A stretch of DNA of 64,000 bases from Gnetum montanum (GCA_015680685.1 MNCI01026525.1:173078-237077), one strand, 5' to 3'. Numbered from the stretch's first letter, positions 46,150 to 58,120 are shown. Numbers and translations are program-made. Notes: a model not told the origin generated them from the letters alone.

Positions 46150-47727
46150 CTTAATCCCACCTCTAAGTAAGGGCCTTGTTGGAAACAGAGGCAGAGCACC
46201 CTAAATGGTCATGTCGATTGAATAGGGACTTTGCTGGTTGTAACTAGGGTGATGGATACCGGGGGGTGGCATGGTTAGCCAAAATGCAAATGCAAACAAC
46301 ACATAGTACAATGTCATTATGCATGAAAAAGTGCAAAAAGATGCAAGAAAAATGCAAGAAAATGCTAGAAATAGGAGAGAGAAATAGAACACCACCCCAA
46401 ATGGGGGCATAGTTAACTCCAAAAGGGTCTTATAAGGTACATAGTGTACAACAAGTGTAGTGGAAGTGTAGTCACAGTCTCAATAGTGTCAAGTTATGAA
46501 GTCTGGCACTCGCTGTGATGAACCATGCCTACCAGGTTAGCCACCATAGTGTACCATGTAGTGTTCTGTAGGGCTACAATGGGGCTGTAGTGGGCTATGA
46601 TGTTCAACTCTGCTCTTTGCTAGTGTGGTGTGCTCTAGGTCTGATTTGCCCAAAGATGCTTTGTAGGAAGATGTCAAAATGCCAAATGCCAAATGCTTAA
46701 AAATGCTCATGTCTAAGGAATGCCAACCACTTGGGAATGCCAATAGTTGGGGAATGCTAACAATTAAAATGTTGGGGGTCCAGGTGTATTTATAGTGCTA
46801 GGGTTAGTGCAAAACATGGATTGGGTGCCATGTGGCAGTGCAGTAGGTGGGACTATAAGAAAAATTCAGAAAATTTTCTATGTCTGAAGGTGGGAAAAAA
46901 ATTTTCTAACTATGGTTGCTACACTTTCTATGCACTAGAGTGTAGGTATAATTTGGGACAAATAAGGAGCGTAGGAGAAATGTAAATTATTGATCTTACT
47001 TGTTGGAGGAGTGTTGGTGCTAAGGTGAAGGTTGATGTCAAACTCTAGAGGCATTTGGAGGCTTATTTATAGTGCTATGTTGGCTGCACTCTAGAAGGGA
47101 ATCCAATACTTAGAAAAATTTTTAATTTGATGTCTAGCATTGGCTACGCTTGCTACACTCTAGAGTAGAGTAGGAATACTTAGAAAAAACTTGCATAAAT
47201 TTGGTCTTCTTTCACACTACATTGGCTACACTTGGGAGCATGGCACCAACACTTAGAAGAATTTTCCAAGTTTTGGTACTTAGACAAATTTGTAGTTGCA
47301 ATGCTGAAGCTCAAAATTGGTGGTGTTTCAATGGTCCCTCTTTATTGACATCTAAAGGAGTGGCTAGAGAGATGTCAAAAAAGAATTACAAAACACCACA
47401 GTAAATGTGGCACCAACATCACTTGTTAGTACCAGATCAGATGTCATTTCACCATGCTCAAGAGTGCTAAGGAAATAAGGGTATGAAAGGGAAATGTGTG
47501 TAGGCAATGTGCTAGGGAGATGAAATGCAAGCAAAGATAATAAAATGAAAATAATGTATCCTAATGAAAGATGCAAAGTAAACATGGCTGATGGTGATCA
47601 TGTCATGAAGTGGCTTGACCTTGAAACACTGACCTCTCATCAAAGTGCTTATGAGAGAGTCAAAGTCAATCCAAGGTTGAGCTGATTGTGAAATTGTAGT
47701 GTTGTCAATTTGCTTAGGGATGTAGCT

Positions 47728-47832
47728 TTTCCATTTTTTTTCTTTTCTTTTTTTTTTATATTTTTATCTTTTTTGAGTTCTTTTTTTTTTCTTTTTACTT
47801 TATTTTTTTTTCTATTTTTTTCTTTTTTTTTA
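47728..47832. repeat. Pyrimidine (T/C) tract, about 100 bp
   Basis: Almost unbroken T with scattered C, interrupted by a few A and G bases. On the minus strand, which is the coding strand of element B, it is polypurine. It could be a decayed polypurine tract or a simple repeat, and length errors in assembly are likely here. Confidence 0.6.
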
Positions 47833-48599
47833 CTATGAGGTAAACCTCCGTTGGGTTCAACTTACTACTGAATGGTAGCTACAAGTTGGCCATTGAGTAG
47901 ATTGGCTTTTGTTTTGATGTGACTATGATGTGTCTGTAGGACAGGTGTCTCCTCCTAGGGATGAGTTATGTTACATCCACTTTGACTTTAACTAGCTAAT
48001 AGAGGCTACCCATGAAATGAGTTGCATTATGTCCACCATGGGTTTTATGGTTGACATAAAGAGAATGCCATATGCATCATAGTGTGTATGCATCAGAGGG
48101 ATGTGAAATCATGAGTATGCAGGGGATGAGAGGATATTGGGATGAAGGAGTGGATGTGCATAGGCTATAATAGGGTGAGGGGGATGTGTAGTCTTGAGTG
48201 GCTTAACTGGTCCAATCATGCACATTGGAGCAATGTGGCAACTTGATGTTGCAATGAGATGCATCTTTGCATGACTACCTTCAAGGCTTCAACTTGCAAA
48301 CACAACTCCGAGAAGACAATAAAACCACACAACATGAAATGCAAGTGCAAATGCCAAATGTGAAGATGCTGCAAGTGCTAGATGCAAAGATGTTGCAAAA
48401 GCATCAAATGTTCTGCTAGTTGCAAGTGTTCAGGAAGCCAGTGAAAGTGCTAGGGAAATGATGCTGCAAGTCCTCCGAAGGCTACACTAATGGTAGGTGC
48501 TCCAAAAGTTCAGCAGAATGATGGGAGGTGATGATGCTATGAGTGCCCTAAGGGTTTCACTAATGTTAGGTGCTCCAACAGATCAACAACATGCTAATT

Positions 48600-48860
48600 T
48601 CAAGTCTTGGCATACTGTGAACATAGTTTAAGGTCCTGGAAAACCATGATGATGTGCTAGTTTATAGTCCTAGTAGACTATTAGGTGCTAGTTTAACATC
48701 ATAGTAGATAGTGGATGTTGTACTAGTTTAACATCATGATCCAAGGATGATCTGTGCTAATTTATAATCATAGTGGACTGCTACGCTAATTTATAATCAT
48801 ACCTGACCATCTGTGTTAGATTTTTACATCATGGTAGATGAGTGCTTACCTTGCTTATGT
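48600..48860. repeat. Minisatellite of 29-39 bp units (CTAGTTTAACATCAT type)
   Basis: About six units begin GTGCTAGTTTA or GCTAATTTA and continue with CATCATGGTAG-like sequence. Unit length varies between about 29 and 39 bp. It is related to the array at 25,085-25,300 and occupies the same place in element B as that array does in element A. Confidence 0.65.
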
Positions 48861-49509
48861 GAGATGTGATGCTACATGCATAGTCATGTTGTGTGCCTGC
48901 AAGATCCTGTAAAAATCAACTAGAAAAATAACATCAAGTAGTACCTATCATAAATAGAGTTAAAATGCATGAATGAAACAAAATTAATGCAAAAAGTGAT
49001 AGTTTTAGGCTATTTCGGTCTATGGGCTAGTTTAAGACCTTTTCAGGCCATGTGTTTTTGTAGTTTTATGTTTTTTTTAATGTATTTTTGATGTTTTTCA
49101 AATGCAATGTGTAAGCTAAGTGCATGGATGCATTAACAAAGTAGAAATGCATAAACAAAGTCAAGTAGGTTGTAAACTAGGCAAGCAGGTGAATGTAAAT
49201 GCATGAACAAATATAGTACAAGAAAAAACCAAAAATGCATGGGCCATGAAGGTAAGGGGTAAGTAGGTGCTTAGTGCATTTTTGGCCAAGGGAAAGTCTT
49301 GGTCATGTAGTTTCTTCCTAACTGGGCATGGATTAGGAGGCGTGTAAGGCTTAGGATCCTCTAGGAGGCCATTGGCTTCAACCACTAATTCGAGTGTGTT
49401 AACCTTAGGTATTGCATTGGTTGCTGTAAGTGCACTGCCAAGAAACTCCACCTCTAACACTTACTGGAGGAAGGAAGTTATCATAATGGATGATAACTTA
49501 ACCACCTTC

Positions 49510-49990
49510 ATATAGAAGGTGGACTTAGTGATGAATGGAAGAGAAGATGGCTCATAGTTAAGCTAGCTAAGGCTTGCCAAAGATTAGGTTGAATCCTAGA
49601 ATCTCCTCTATGATAGTGAAATCTACGCTGGTGGGAAATTTCTCTTCTACCATGAAGGCTAAGTTTATTGTACCCCTTACAATGATGCTTGATCAATTGA
49701 AGGACCTTAAACACATAATTTTGATTGGCCTGATTTTGTCTGCCAGGCCTAGCTTGTCGATGATAGAGTACATGACTATGTTTGTTGCTACACCATCATT
49801 GACATGCACTTTGTGGATCGTGCACTGTCCACCACATGTGCTAATGGATAGTGGAGCTGTAGTGACCTTCCCTCATTCGAGGTTAACCTTGACTGCATCA
49901 TCATGAAATGCTAGTGATGTTGAACCTGATTCTTGTGGTGTAGGGGGTAGCATTTGGGCCAACACTTCACAGTGACTAGATGAGGTCATG
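49510..49990 (-). pseudogene. Gypsy aspartic protease, element B
   Basis: The minus strand reads KVHVNDGVATNIVMYSIIDK (about 49,815-49,760), then SSIIVRGTINLAFMVEEKFP and LGFNLIFGKP (about 49,600-49,570). It is homologous to the element A protease. The active-site triplet reads N-D-G. A few stops interrupt the frame. Downstream, an open stretch at 49,460-49,161 has no known domain. Confidence 0.75.
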
Positions 49991-51119
49991 ACTAGGTCTT
50001 ACAAGCTTCATGTTATGTTCTTTTTCTTAAGCATTTTCTTCACTTGGGTTAGTACAGCTATGAAGTCCTTGTCATCAGCCTTTGTGTTGGCCTTAACTTC
50101 CTCCATGCAGCTTGAGAGACGGATCTCTCACTAATGGGACTTGGGCTTAAATTGCTTAGCTTGCTTGGGGGCAGGGACCCTATTGTTTGGTTGTTGCTTA
50201 TTGGTTATCACCTTTGCTTTAGCCATGGGGGTTGTAAGGCACTCATTCATCCTCTTGCATTTCCATTTGGTAGGCCTACTTGAGTTGCTAGTGGGGTTGA
50301 CCCTTGAAGGAGCAGGGACTGAGATGTTGCCCACTGTTGGGCTTCGAGTAGGTGAGGGGCCATCACATTGTGACATCCTTATGATAAATGATGATTTAGG
50401 ATTTGTTATAGGGCCAACTTGTTGTGTCACCTTGATGATGAAAGGTTGCTTAGTAGTTGTTGTTGTTACATCATGCTAGTTTAATGTCTTAGCAAACAGT
50501 TGGTTTGGTTGCCAATTTAATGTCTTAATAGATGATTGTTATGGGACCTTGACCACAAAGGGTGTTGTGGGTGCTCGAGGGGGTACTTTGATAACAAAGG
50601 AAGGCCTCTTGCTTGTAGAGGTCAAGGGGATCCTTGCCTTGTTAGGAGGCACATGGATCACAAAAGGTTGTTGCATAGGTTTAGACTTGCCACCTACGCT
50701 AATGGAGTTTATGACATAGGGGAAATTTTCTGCATTGGATTGGCTCACTGCATCAAGCACTAGTTGATCCCATTCTATCATTCTTTGCAAGTCATCCTGC
50801 AAAGCATGATAGTTGTCTATACTATGACTAGACAGCTAGTGGTAATGACAGTATTGGTCTAGTTGGAAATGTTGTGGGACTGGGGGCTCGTTTGGTATTA
50901 TTGAGGTGGGGTTCCTCAATAGTTTATAGTACCTATCATATTATTGGTAGGCAATCTCTGATACTCATTTGTATTGGATTCACCCAGCTTTTAGGAGTTG
51001 CTCTAGTAGTTCAGAGGGCTTCATCGACAATGGGGTATACTTTGAGTGATCTTTGTGCTCAAGGTTGAGCCTTAGGGTGGCCCCTGTTGATATAGGCAAG
51101 TTGGTACTAGAGCTAGGGT
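49991..51119 (-). other. Linker between gag and protease of element B
   Basis: Proline and lysine rich translations on the minus strand (such as PNNRVPAPKQAKQFKPK near 50,160) suggest a basic gag tail. No zinc knuckle was seen. Confidence 0.4.
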
Positions 51120-51800
51120 CTTGGGCTACTTATCCATCAAGCCTTGGTTGGCTGCTTTTATTCTTGTGCCCACTATTGCCACTGTTGTGTTTTTCTTGTG
51201 TGCATGTTGGTTTCTATAGGTCATGTAGGTTGGGTCATTACTAGCTTGGGCTACCTCATCTATGCTCTTCATTTGGGCAAAGAATTGGATGAGAGAATTT
51301 GGGGCCAAGTAAGATAATTTGTACTTGATGAAGTTGTTCACTAGACCTTTGAAGATGACCAGTAGGTGCATCTTTGCTAGTGGCTCACTGATTTCTTGCA
51401 AGGTAGTAATCCATTGTTGGATGAATTTGGCCATGGGCTCTAGGGGCTCCTACTTAACCTACATGAGCTAGTCAAGAGATGCTTTAGGCTTTAGGTTGTA
51501 CCTGAAGTGTGTCACAAACTAGCTTATGTGATCCTCCAAAGAAGAGATTGAGGCCTTTGGTAGTGCACGATACCAATCTAAGACCTTGTTAGTTAGTGAC
51601 ATGGAGAAAACACGCATGATGGCATGTGGCCAGGCTTGAAGGAGTAGGCACTAAGATCAAAATGTGACCAAATGTGTGTTGGGGTCCCCTTCACCATTGT
51701 ACTTTGTGAGTTGAGGTAGCTAGACCTCTATTGGGAGAGTTAGAGGTGGTACCGTAGGACTTAAGGGATCGTCCTAGCAGAAGTCCACTATCTTGATGGT
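51120..51800 (-). pseudogene. Gag protein, element B
   Basis: The minus strand reads MSLTNKVLDWYRALPKAS (about 51,610-51,560), then HISQFVTHFRYNLKPKASLD, and from 51,434 the open frame MAKFIQQWITTLQEISEPLA...IFKGLVNNFIKYKLSYLAP. It matches element A gag residue for residue at many places and shows the W-Y-x-x-L-P and F-x-x-x-F core of LTR-retrotransposon gag. Two stops lie between the halves. Confidence 0.8.
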
Positions 51801-51860
51801 GTTGAAAGAGGTAGCCTTGAGTTGGTTGATCTCCTCCATCAAGCTTTGGATCACACCTTT

Positions 51861-52584
51861 ATCTACTATTTTTATAATATAATTAATTATTTCTCTTCAT
51901 TCCTCTACTAATTTATCTTTCAAAGCCATGGAGATCCACAAGGAGACTATTACATCCTATGAAAACATCTCATGTATGGACTTTAACCTTGTGATGACTT
52001 TCAAGGTAACAACTACAAAGCTACATACATCACCTTTCACATGTGTTCTTTGTTTGATCCCATACTTTGAAAAATCATTGCTTGAAATTTAGCATTCTTT
52101 TATCATCTTCCAAGGAGAATATATATTTAAAAATAGTATGAATAAGGAACACATACCTAGAGAAATATAACAAATAGAGAATTTGACTACAAGAGAAGAT
52201 GATGCTATGGAATAATCAAAGTATCCAATCAAGTGAGATATTCAAAAATTAGAAAGCTTGACATTCATATCATCATCCACTAATACATTCTCTAATTTGA
52301 TGTCATAGTAAATGACATAAAAATTACAATCATTATGCAAATAGCCAAGTTTCGTGGCTAAGTAGGTTAGTATTTTCACTCTCATTACCAACTTCAATTG
52401 GGTTAAATAACCATCTTTTGTGATGTAAGAAGAAAATGAAGATTACCATTATTTAGGAAATGCATAGCCATAGCTCTTAGTAGAAAGCACCAAAAATAAT
52501 ATGGAAAGGAATAACTCATTGCTCCTCTTACTAAGTAGGATCTTGGAAGGATTGGTAAATGAGCAAAAGCCTAACCTCTTTTCA
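51861..52584. other. AT-rich DNA, no supported gene
   Basis: No coding pattern, LTR end or tandem repeat recognised. Confidence 0.45.
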
Positions 52585-52650
52585 AATGGCTACGCCTAGA
52601 TTCAAACCTAGGTGTTACCACCTAGGAAACATAGCTCTATCTAACGGGCC
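52585..52650 (-). repeat. tRNA-like SINE head
   Basis: On the minus strand the sequence has an A-box-like GTTAGATAGAGC (near 52,645-52,633) and a B-box GGTTTGAATCT (52,608-52,598). Between them is an 8-bp hairpin CCTAGGTG...CACCTAGG with a 4-base loop. The boxes are spaced as in a tRNA, but the stems do not form a full cloverleaf, so a SINE or tRNA relic is more likely than a gene. Confidence 0.5.
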
Positions 52651-53159
52651 AAAGTTTTTTCTTTTACCTTAACTGAGTAATTAACATTTCTTATTATATA
52701 ACTTCAAAACTCAAAAGAAACCATAATTCTTGAACCATAATTTAAACTTGCAACTTGTTTTGTATCCTATGTAAACATAAAAGGAAGTAATAGTCTTTAT
52801 CTTAAACTTGCTAACTCTCTTACACTCTATCTAGTTCTATTCCAACATCCCCCTTTCCCTCAATTAAGATTGGGACTTTTATTTTATGTTGGCAAGACAC
52901 CTTAATGTTCTAAAACTAAATACAACATTGGCTTTTTCTAAACTCAACCTTATATAACTTAATATCCTCCTTAAACTCTACTTTATCTACATTATATTTG
53001 GTTAAAGAAAGCCAATATCCAATGACTAATTCATCATGTAAAATCATAATTAGATTATTTCTTTTACTTTGTTATCTTTCTAATAAGTAAACTTTAAAAG
53101 CACTATCATCAGTTTAAACTCAATCTTTATTTTTCTCATAATTAGCTATATTGAACAAT

Positions 53160-53305
53160 GATATGATAGCCTAGTGGGAAGACTCTTTATTTAGAAAGTC
53201 ATGTATTTGGCTCTAGTGTGAAATGATGTGCTCTAAAGTTCTATTTGGATTATACATCCTAAGGTGTACCTAGGTTTCAATTATTTAGGATTCCAACACC
53301 CCATA
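53160..53305 (+). repeat. tRNA-derived SINE-like sequence
   Basis: An A box TAGCCTAGTGGG lies at 53,167-53,178 and a degenerate B box GTATTTGGCTC at 53,203-53,213, 36 bases on. The rest has no coding pattern. The 3' tail is not clear. Confidence 0.5.
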
Positions 53306-53544
53306 AGTAGCTATATTGAATCAAATCAACACATCCCTTGGAATTGAACATATAACTTCTATACTACAAGTCACAATAATAATTAGCTACATGATAGATA
53401 CATGAATGATTAATAATGCAATTTTAGTTTGGTTTTTATTTGTACTTTTATTCTTCATACTAGCAAAAAACTTGGATTTTTATTAAGGCATTAATGTTTT
53501 CATTCTTTCTTTTTATTTTCCTTTTTCTAAAATGCTCATGCTAA

Positions 53545-53760
53545 ACCCATGGATATAGTGTAGTGGTCAAGAGACTCATCTTTTATTTTGGAGGTTGTTG
53601 GTTTAATTCCTACCTCTAATTACAAGTGCTATAATGGAGTAGTTTTGTGGTGGGACATTCTTGTTTAGAGAGTCACATTTACCTTATTATGTAGGTAAGG
53701 GTTGTGATATGGGCCTCAATGTCTATTTTTTCAATCAATAAATAAAATCAAGCTAATGTC
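53545..53760 (+). repeat. tRNA-derived SINE-like sequence
   Basis: An A-box-like ATAGTGTAGTGG lies at 53,554-53,566 and a B box GGTTTAATTCC at 53,600-53,610. The following ~140 bases end in CAATCAATAAATAAAAT, which could be the A/T-rich tail of a SINE. Confidence 0.5.
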
Positions 53761-54685
53761 AATTCCTTTTAGTTTTTATATATAATTCTTCATGTATGCT
53801 TATTTACATTAAAAATAAAATATAATAAGGAATCTACTTTGGCTTGGCATATTTAAAAGAAACTCTATTATTCTATTGTCAAAAAAATTATTCTTTGTCA
53901 GTGTGTTGTGTGAGATTTTGCTCTAGTCAATAAATATTAGAAATAAATAGAATAAATTCAACTTGTTGCTAAATAAATTCAAAGTAAAGAAAAACACAAT
54001 ATGATATTACACTTCTTGAAGCAAACATGATGACCTTAGAAGATTAAGCTTTTTGTCACTTTCTAACCTACATTTATAATTTCTACAAATTACCATTGAA
54101 TAAATACTCCAAAAGAGTGATGGCGGTAATACAATATAAAGTATGATATCATAATGGAGTCTTATGGATGTAAAAATAAAATATTCAAGAGCACATTATT
54201 TATTATGTTTGAAAACATGTTGATAGGTGAAATAAACATTATTAGAAAAATTATGGAAAAATATATAGAGAAAAATATTTCTATTTGAATAGTATCAAGA
54301 GATGCTTTAATTCAAAGATAAACTATTTATGTGACACTATTCTTCTCCATTTGGAGTGCACATTTAACATAGAGCAAGAATGAGATCTCATCAAGTTAAA
54401 AAGATGGCTCAAAATTCCTCCTAGAGAATTAATTGTCCACTATGCAATACAATTAACATTGAAATTTCTCTATGATATCTTTGACTACATTACATAATGG
54501 AAAAAAGATTACGGAAGCTTGTGAAAAGGGTTTCATAGCATACATAAATGTTAACAATAAAGTAGTAATTACAAATAAGTAGTATTCATTTTAGTTATTT
54601 AAATTTTGACTTCATAATTTTAGATATTTTAATGAGGTGTTAGCCTAGTCATATAGGTCTTATCTTGGTAACCCCAAGTCACATG

Positions 54686-54812
54686 TGGTGATGCATAAAT
54701 TTTGATGACAACACCCTTTGAATTAACATGTTTAAAGAGACTATCACCTATGGTATCGCCCATATGGGTATAGAAACTTGGAAATAGTTTCAATTGCTAG
54801 AATTTAGTGGTG
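54686..54812 (-). repeat. LTR fragment related to the CTACC element
   Basis: TGGTGATGCATAAATTTTG followed by GAGACTATCACCTA and CCCATATGGGTATAGAAACT matches the reverse complement of the last ~125 bases of the LTRs at 30,726 and 36,827. It starts at the LTR terminus, but the rest of the LTR was not recognised, so it is truncated. Confidence 0.65.
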
Positions 54813-56140
54813 TTTAAAAATAGAATCATTAAAATGCTATTAATTATAAACACAATTTGAAATGTGAAATATAAATACTTTATTACATGAAAGTAAACAA
54901 TATTTCTATTCAATGGAATTTAAAATAGTACATAGTGAATGAGGATTTAGAACTAGAATAAAGCACACATGCTCAATTTATTGATATGGGTGTTAAGGAT
55001 AAGTGGGAAAATAAATTTAAGTACTTCAAAGAAGAAATAGATAAAATCCAATTCATAAAAAAAAATACTTTAAGCATAAACTATAATTTTGATATGACAA
55101 ACTAATGGTGTTCACAGCCATAAACTTCTATAATATAATATGAGAGTAACACGAGAAAGAAACTTAAAGAATTTTCCAAATTGACAATAAAATAATCAAA
55201 CACACACATCTACAAGAAAATGATCTCAGGACTTAACTTTGGATTAATTCTCTGATTTGGGTTATTAAGTCTTGAGCTAGTACATGCCTCTAGTTGATGA
55301 ACTTCCTTTAACAAATGCTTGTGTTGGGACATAGCTTTATGAGGATGAGTTAACAACTTTGGGCTATGTACGTTAACAAATTTAGATAGAGAAAATGGAA
55401 AAGATAAGAAACTCAAAATGAGATAATTAGAAATTTCTACCCACATCCCCCCCTCCCAAAAAAAAAGCTCCCCTCCCCCTACTTTGATCACTACCTTTTA
55501 AAAACCTTTATACTTGTAGTCATCCACTTTTCACACTTTTTGGCTCCCTCATTTGTATCCCTCATAACTGCAAGTGTCACAATAAAGAGAAGTAGCATTA
55601 CTATTTTCTTCAAAAAATAATAAAAAATATCAAAAAGAAATTTACCATTGTGGAAGACCAAATACTTAACCAAAGCATGAAGTAATTGAACACAATGTGT
55701 GTATTTGCATGTATACAAGATAACCATAATATATTTATCAAAAGAGTAACATATGATAGTTAAAGTTTACAACCATTTCAAAAATGTATTAAAATTGAAT
55801 AATTTAAAAATTATTCTAACATCCAAGGCTTTACACTGCATGGTGCACTAGCTGTTGTTGGACTAGGCATCAGTCTCATATGTACCGTTCAACCCTCACC
55901 TGTCCTACCATTATTATAAGGACATCACTGATGCCACCCAAACCGCAGCCATGGCAAGCCAACCATAACTTTGTGGGGGCATGCATGGGTTAGGCTACAC
56001 TCGTTGAATAATAGAGGCATCCATGATATTAAGCCATTTAATGTATCATCCAAGCACAGATGTAAAAAAGGAATCATCTTCGGATACATCTCCACCTTTC
56101 AAAAGCTTATAATTATCAACTACACATATACTATTATTAA
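54813..56140. other. AT-rich then mixed DNA, no supported gene
   Basis: No coding pattern or LTR. A run of C and A (CCCCCCCTCCC and an A9 tract) lies near 55,447-55,470. From about 55,850 GC content rises toward the gene relic. Confidence 0.45.
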
Positions 56141-56158
56141 GCTTTCCATTTCGAACAC

Positions 56159-56299
56159 ATTATAATCCAGCATCTTCTGGAGCCATTGACCAGCCTCCGA
56201 CATCTATTAAATAGCTGGATCAACCAAAATCTCAAATTTGACGACATCATACATGGGAAGGAACTTGGATTTCAAGTCAGTCCATCCGTTGGAGATCAT
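56159..56299 (-). pseudogene. FPPS: Farnesyl diphosphate synthase, first exon relic
   Basis: Starting at the ATG at 56,299, the minus strand encodes 47 codons: MISNGWTDLKSKFLPMYDVV, then KFEILVDPAI, two adjacent stops (TAA TAG), and MSEAGQWLQKMLDYN. This follows the N terminus of plant farnesyl diphosphate synthases, where a DLKSKFL-x-VY string leads to DPAFEF and RQWVEKMLDYNV. The next bases, GTGTTC, can be an intron donor at the DYN|V point, and the following codons do not continue the protein. None of the later exons or the DDxxD motifs were found in the window. The enzyme makes farnesyl diphosphate from IPP and DMAPP for sterols and sesquiterpenes. Here two stops and the missing exons make it a pseudogene. 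Confidence 0.75.
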
Positions 56300-56368
56300 G
56301 GCGCTGGAAAAAGAGGAAAAAAAAAAACAAATAATGATTCGCAGTAAGAAAACCAACCGCAAAGGTCC

Positions 56369-56377
56369 TTTTATATA
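56369..56377 (-). promoter_or_regulatory. TATA box upstream of the FPPS relic
   Basis: The minus strand reads GCGTATATAAAAGGACC, with TATATAAAA at 56,377-56,369. It lies 70 bases before the ATG at 56,299, a suitable distance for a short 5' leader. A pyrimidine run ending TTTTTCCAG lies just before the start codon and could alternatively be a 3' splice site. Confidence 0.6.
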
Positions 56378-56540
56378 CGCTAGAGGCTCTCGCCCCCGTG
56401 CACCAGATTACGGCGAAGCAACAAGTAGCACAGAACTATCGCAAAAATTGTTTTGCCCAATGTTGGAGCTCTCCGAATAAGAATAAGATATCAGTCAATC
56501 GCTTCCATCCACATTTAAACGAAAATTTTCATATATCATT

Positions 56541-56690
56541 TCAGGGTGTTCTAAAAGCAGTGCATCTATTTTCAGGCTTCAGAATTCGCATTCCACAAGA
56601 ACATAATGAACGTTCCAAAATCATGGGAAGGAAATTCGAATTTGTGCGTAGCACCGCCATATCGAACAAACTGGAAGAGGTGGACGCCAT
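56541..56690 (-). CDS. Short ORF resembling an organelle-targeting peptide
   Basis: An ATG at 56,690 opens 49 codons on the minus strand, ending TGA at 56,541. The peptide MASTSSSLFDMAVLRTNSNF... is rich in Ser, Thr, Arg and hydrophobic residues and poor in acidic ones, like plastid or mitochondrial transit peptides. It lies 240 bases upstream of the FPPS TATA box on the same strand. Some plant FPPS genes make a long form with an organelle presequence, so this could be an upstream alternative first exon. No good donor site is visible near its end. It may also be a chance frame. Confidence 0.3.
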   Translation of the reverse strand: MASTSSSLFDMAVLRTNSNFLPMILERSLCSCGMRILKPENRCTAFRTP

Positions 56691-57309
56691 GTTCGCAGCA
56701 CAACCCCACTGCTAGGCTTCTATCCACCTTCGACTACGCCGACTCTTCTTGCCATTGGTGGGATGTTTGGAAATCAATCAACACCGTCCTTGATACATAC
56801 CCGTGGAGCATTCAGGAATCTATGGTTTTAGGAGAGGCCAAACCTAGTCGAGAAAGCCTACAGAGTAAAACATGTGCTAAAACTATTGCGCAAGGCATGG
56901 AAAAAAAATTTCTGCATCGCAAGTCTCACTCGCTTTTTCCTCTTACTGCCACATGTCCCTGTGCATGTAGTTGATCATGTAACGGATGAGGCTAACAAAA
57001 AATAAAACATTTCTAATTTTCACAATACCTTGCAATAGTATATTTCTAACCGTTCTGACCGAGATCTCTTACATTAATATTTATGGTCTAGGTCATCAAA
57101 GTCAGGTGAGACTATGATTAATGAGGTAGGTTGTAGCACATTCACTAGAAACATTAATCTAAGTACCTTGATAAAGCTTAGCAATAATATTTATTTTATT
57201 TATTGTTGTTAATTTTAATAACATGAATCTAACTTTGATTAATTTATTTTCTCCTCTAAGTTTAACTATTATTTTAAAAAATTAATCAACTCAATCTACT
57301 TTAGTAATT
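56691..57309. other. No supported gene
   Basis: Moderately GC-rich until about 56,980, then AT-rich. A 122-codon plus-strand frame (56,606-56,974) overlaps the FPPS upstream region and has no recognised motif, so I treat it as chance. Confidence 0.45.
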
Positions 57310-57314
57310 ATCAT

Positions 57315-58120
57315 TGATGAGTGGCGAGGTACCCCTACACTCAACCGTACGAATACGAGTGTTACACGCACGATCCAGTCGAACTCCGCAGACTAAGTGC
57401 CTACACATCTTATAGAACACCTAAGGTTAATCAATCGTTGTCCTCCCAAGCTTACTTGTATTTGTCACGGTTGTATGGTTAAGTAAGCCTGAGGCATGTG
57501 ATTTTTATATCTTTTATGTTTTTATTGCCTATGCTAAGAGAGGAAAGGGTGAAGAGACTAAGTAACTAACTTTAACTAACTAAGCCTTAATTACCCTAGC
57601 ATCAGTATCCGTTCCCACTTGTCGTTTCACACCCTGAACCAATGCAACACTGCTGGGATTACCAAACACTATTCATTACTAGGATTACCAAGAATAACGC
57701 ACGTACTCAAAGCAGTCGTACTGAATGCACTTAACTATGAGAGTTGAGGGTTGAGAGTGATTAAGTCCTTAAAAAAGCATTTAAACAATTAACAATAATT
57801 AAAGTCCTATTTATCTTAGTCCATATACTGCAAGGTTTATCCAAAAGTTCGTCTTTATTGTCGTACACAATTGTGTGCTTAGGTATAGAATTGCTCGAAT
57901 AAAGATCCGTTCACTTTGGGACTCCTATTGTTGGCACATGGAAATTATTCTAACTCTATAATGGAAAAATGGCAAGAATTTGGCTAAGGTCTAGATCTAG
58001 ATAGAGAAACAAGGGAGAGTCGCCTCTTATTTATAGAACTGGCGGTGGATTGTGATATTGTGTACACGATATTGCAGGAAAGACGCAATATCGTGGCCTA
58101 TGCAATATCGCGTCCCATCA
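57315..58120 (-). repeat. LTR 1 of the array
   Basis: On the minus strand it starts TGATGGGACGCGATATTGC at 58,120 and ends CGCCACTCATCA at 57,315. TATA box TCTATAAATAAGAGG near 58,036. GATATTG and GCAATATCG words lie at 58,050-58,110. Confidence 0.9.

Larger units (their letters stand above)
46150..51860 (-). mobile_element. Minus-strand gypsy relative B with gag and protease only
   Basis: Read on the minus strand, gag (51,800-51,120) is followed by protease (49,990-49,510) and then about 3 kb with no coding motif, but with a minisatellite related to that of element A and a long pyrimidine tract. No polymerase or integrase is visible. Ends were not delimited, so the limits are approximate. 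Confidence 0.55.

Noticed and set aside
52585-52650. Functional tRNA gene on the minus strand
   Set aside because: The boxes are tRNA-like but a proper cloverleaf with a 7-base anticodon loop does not form, so it is scored as a SINE or tRNA relic.
56238-56974. Three overlapping plus-strand reading frames of 80-122 codons
   Set aside because: They lie opposite the FPPS relic and its upstream region and show no motif. Minus-strand evidence (FPPS match, TATA box) explains the locus better.
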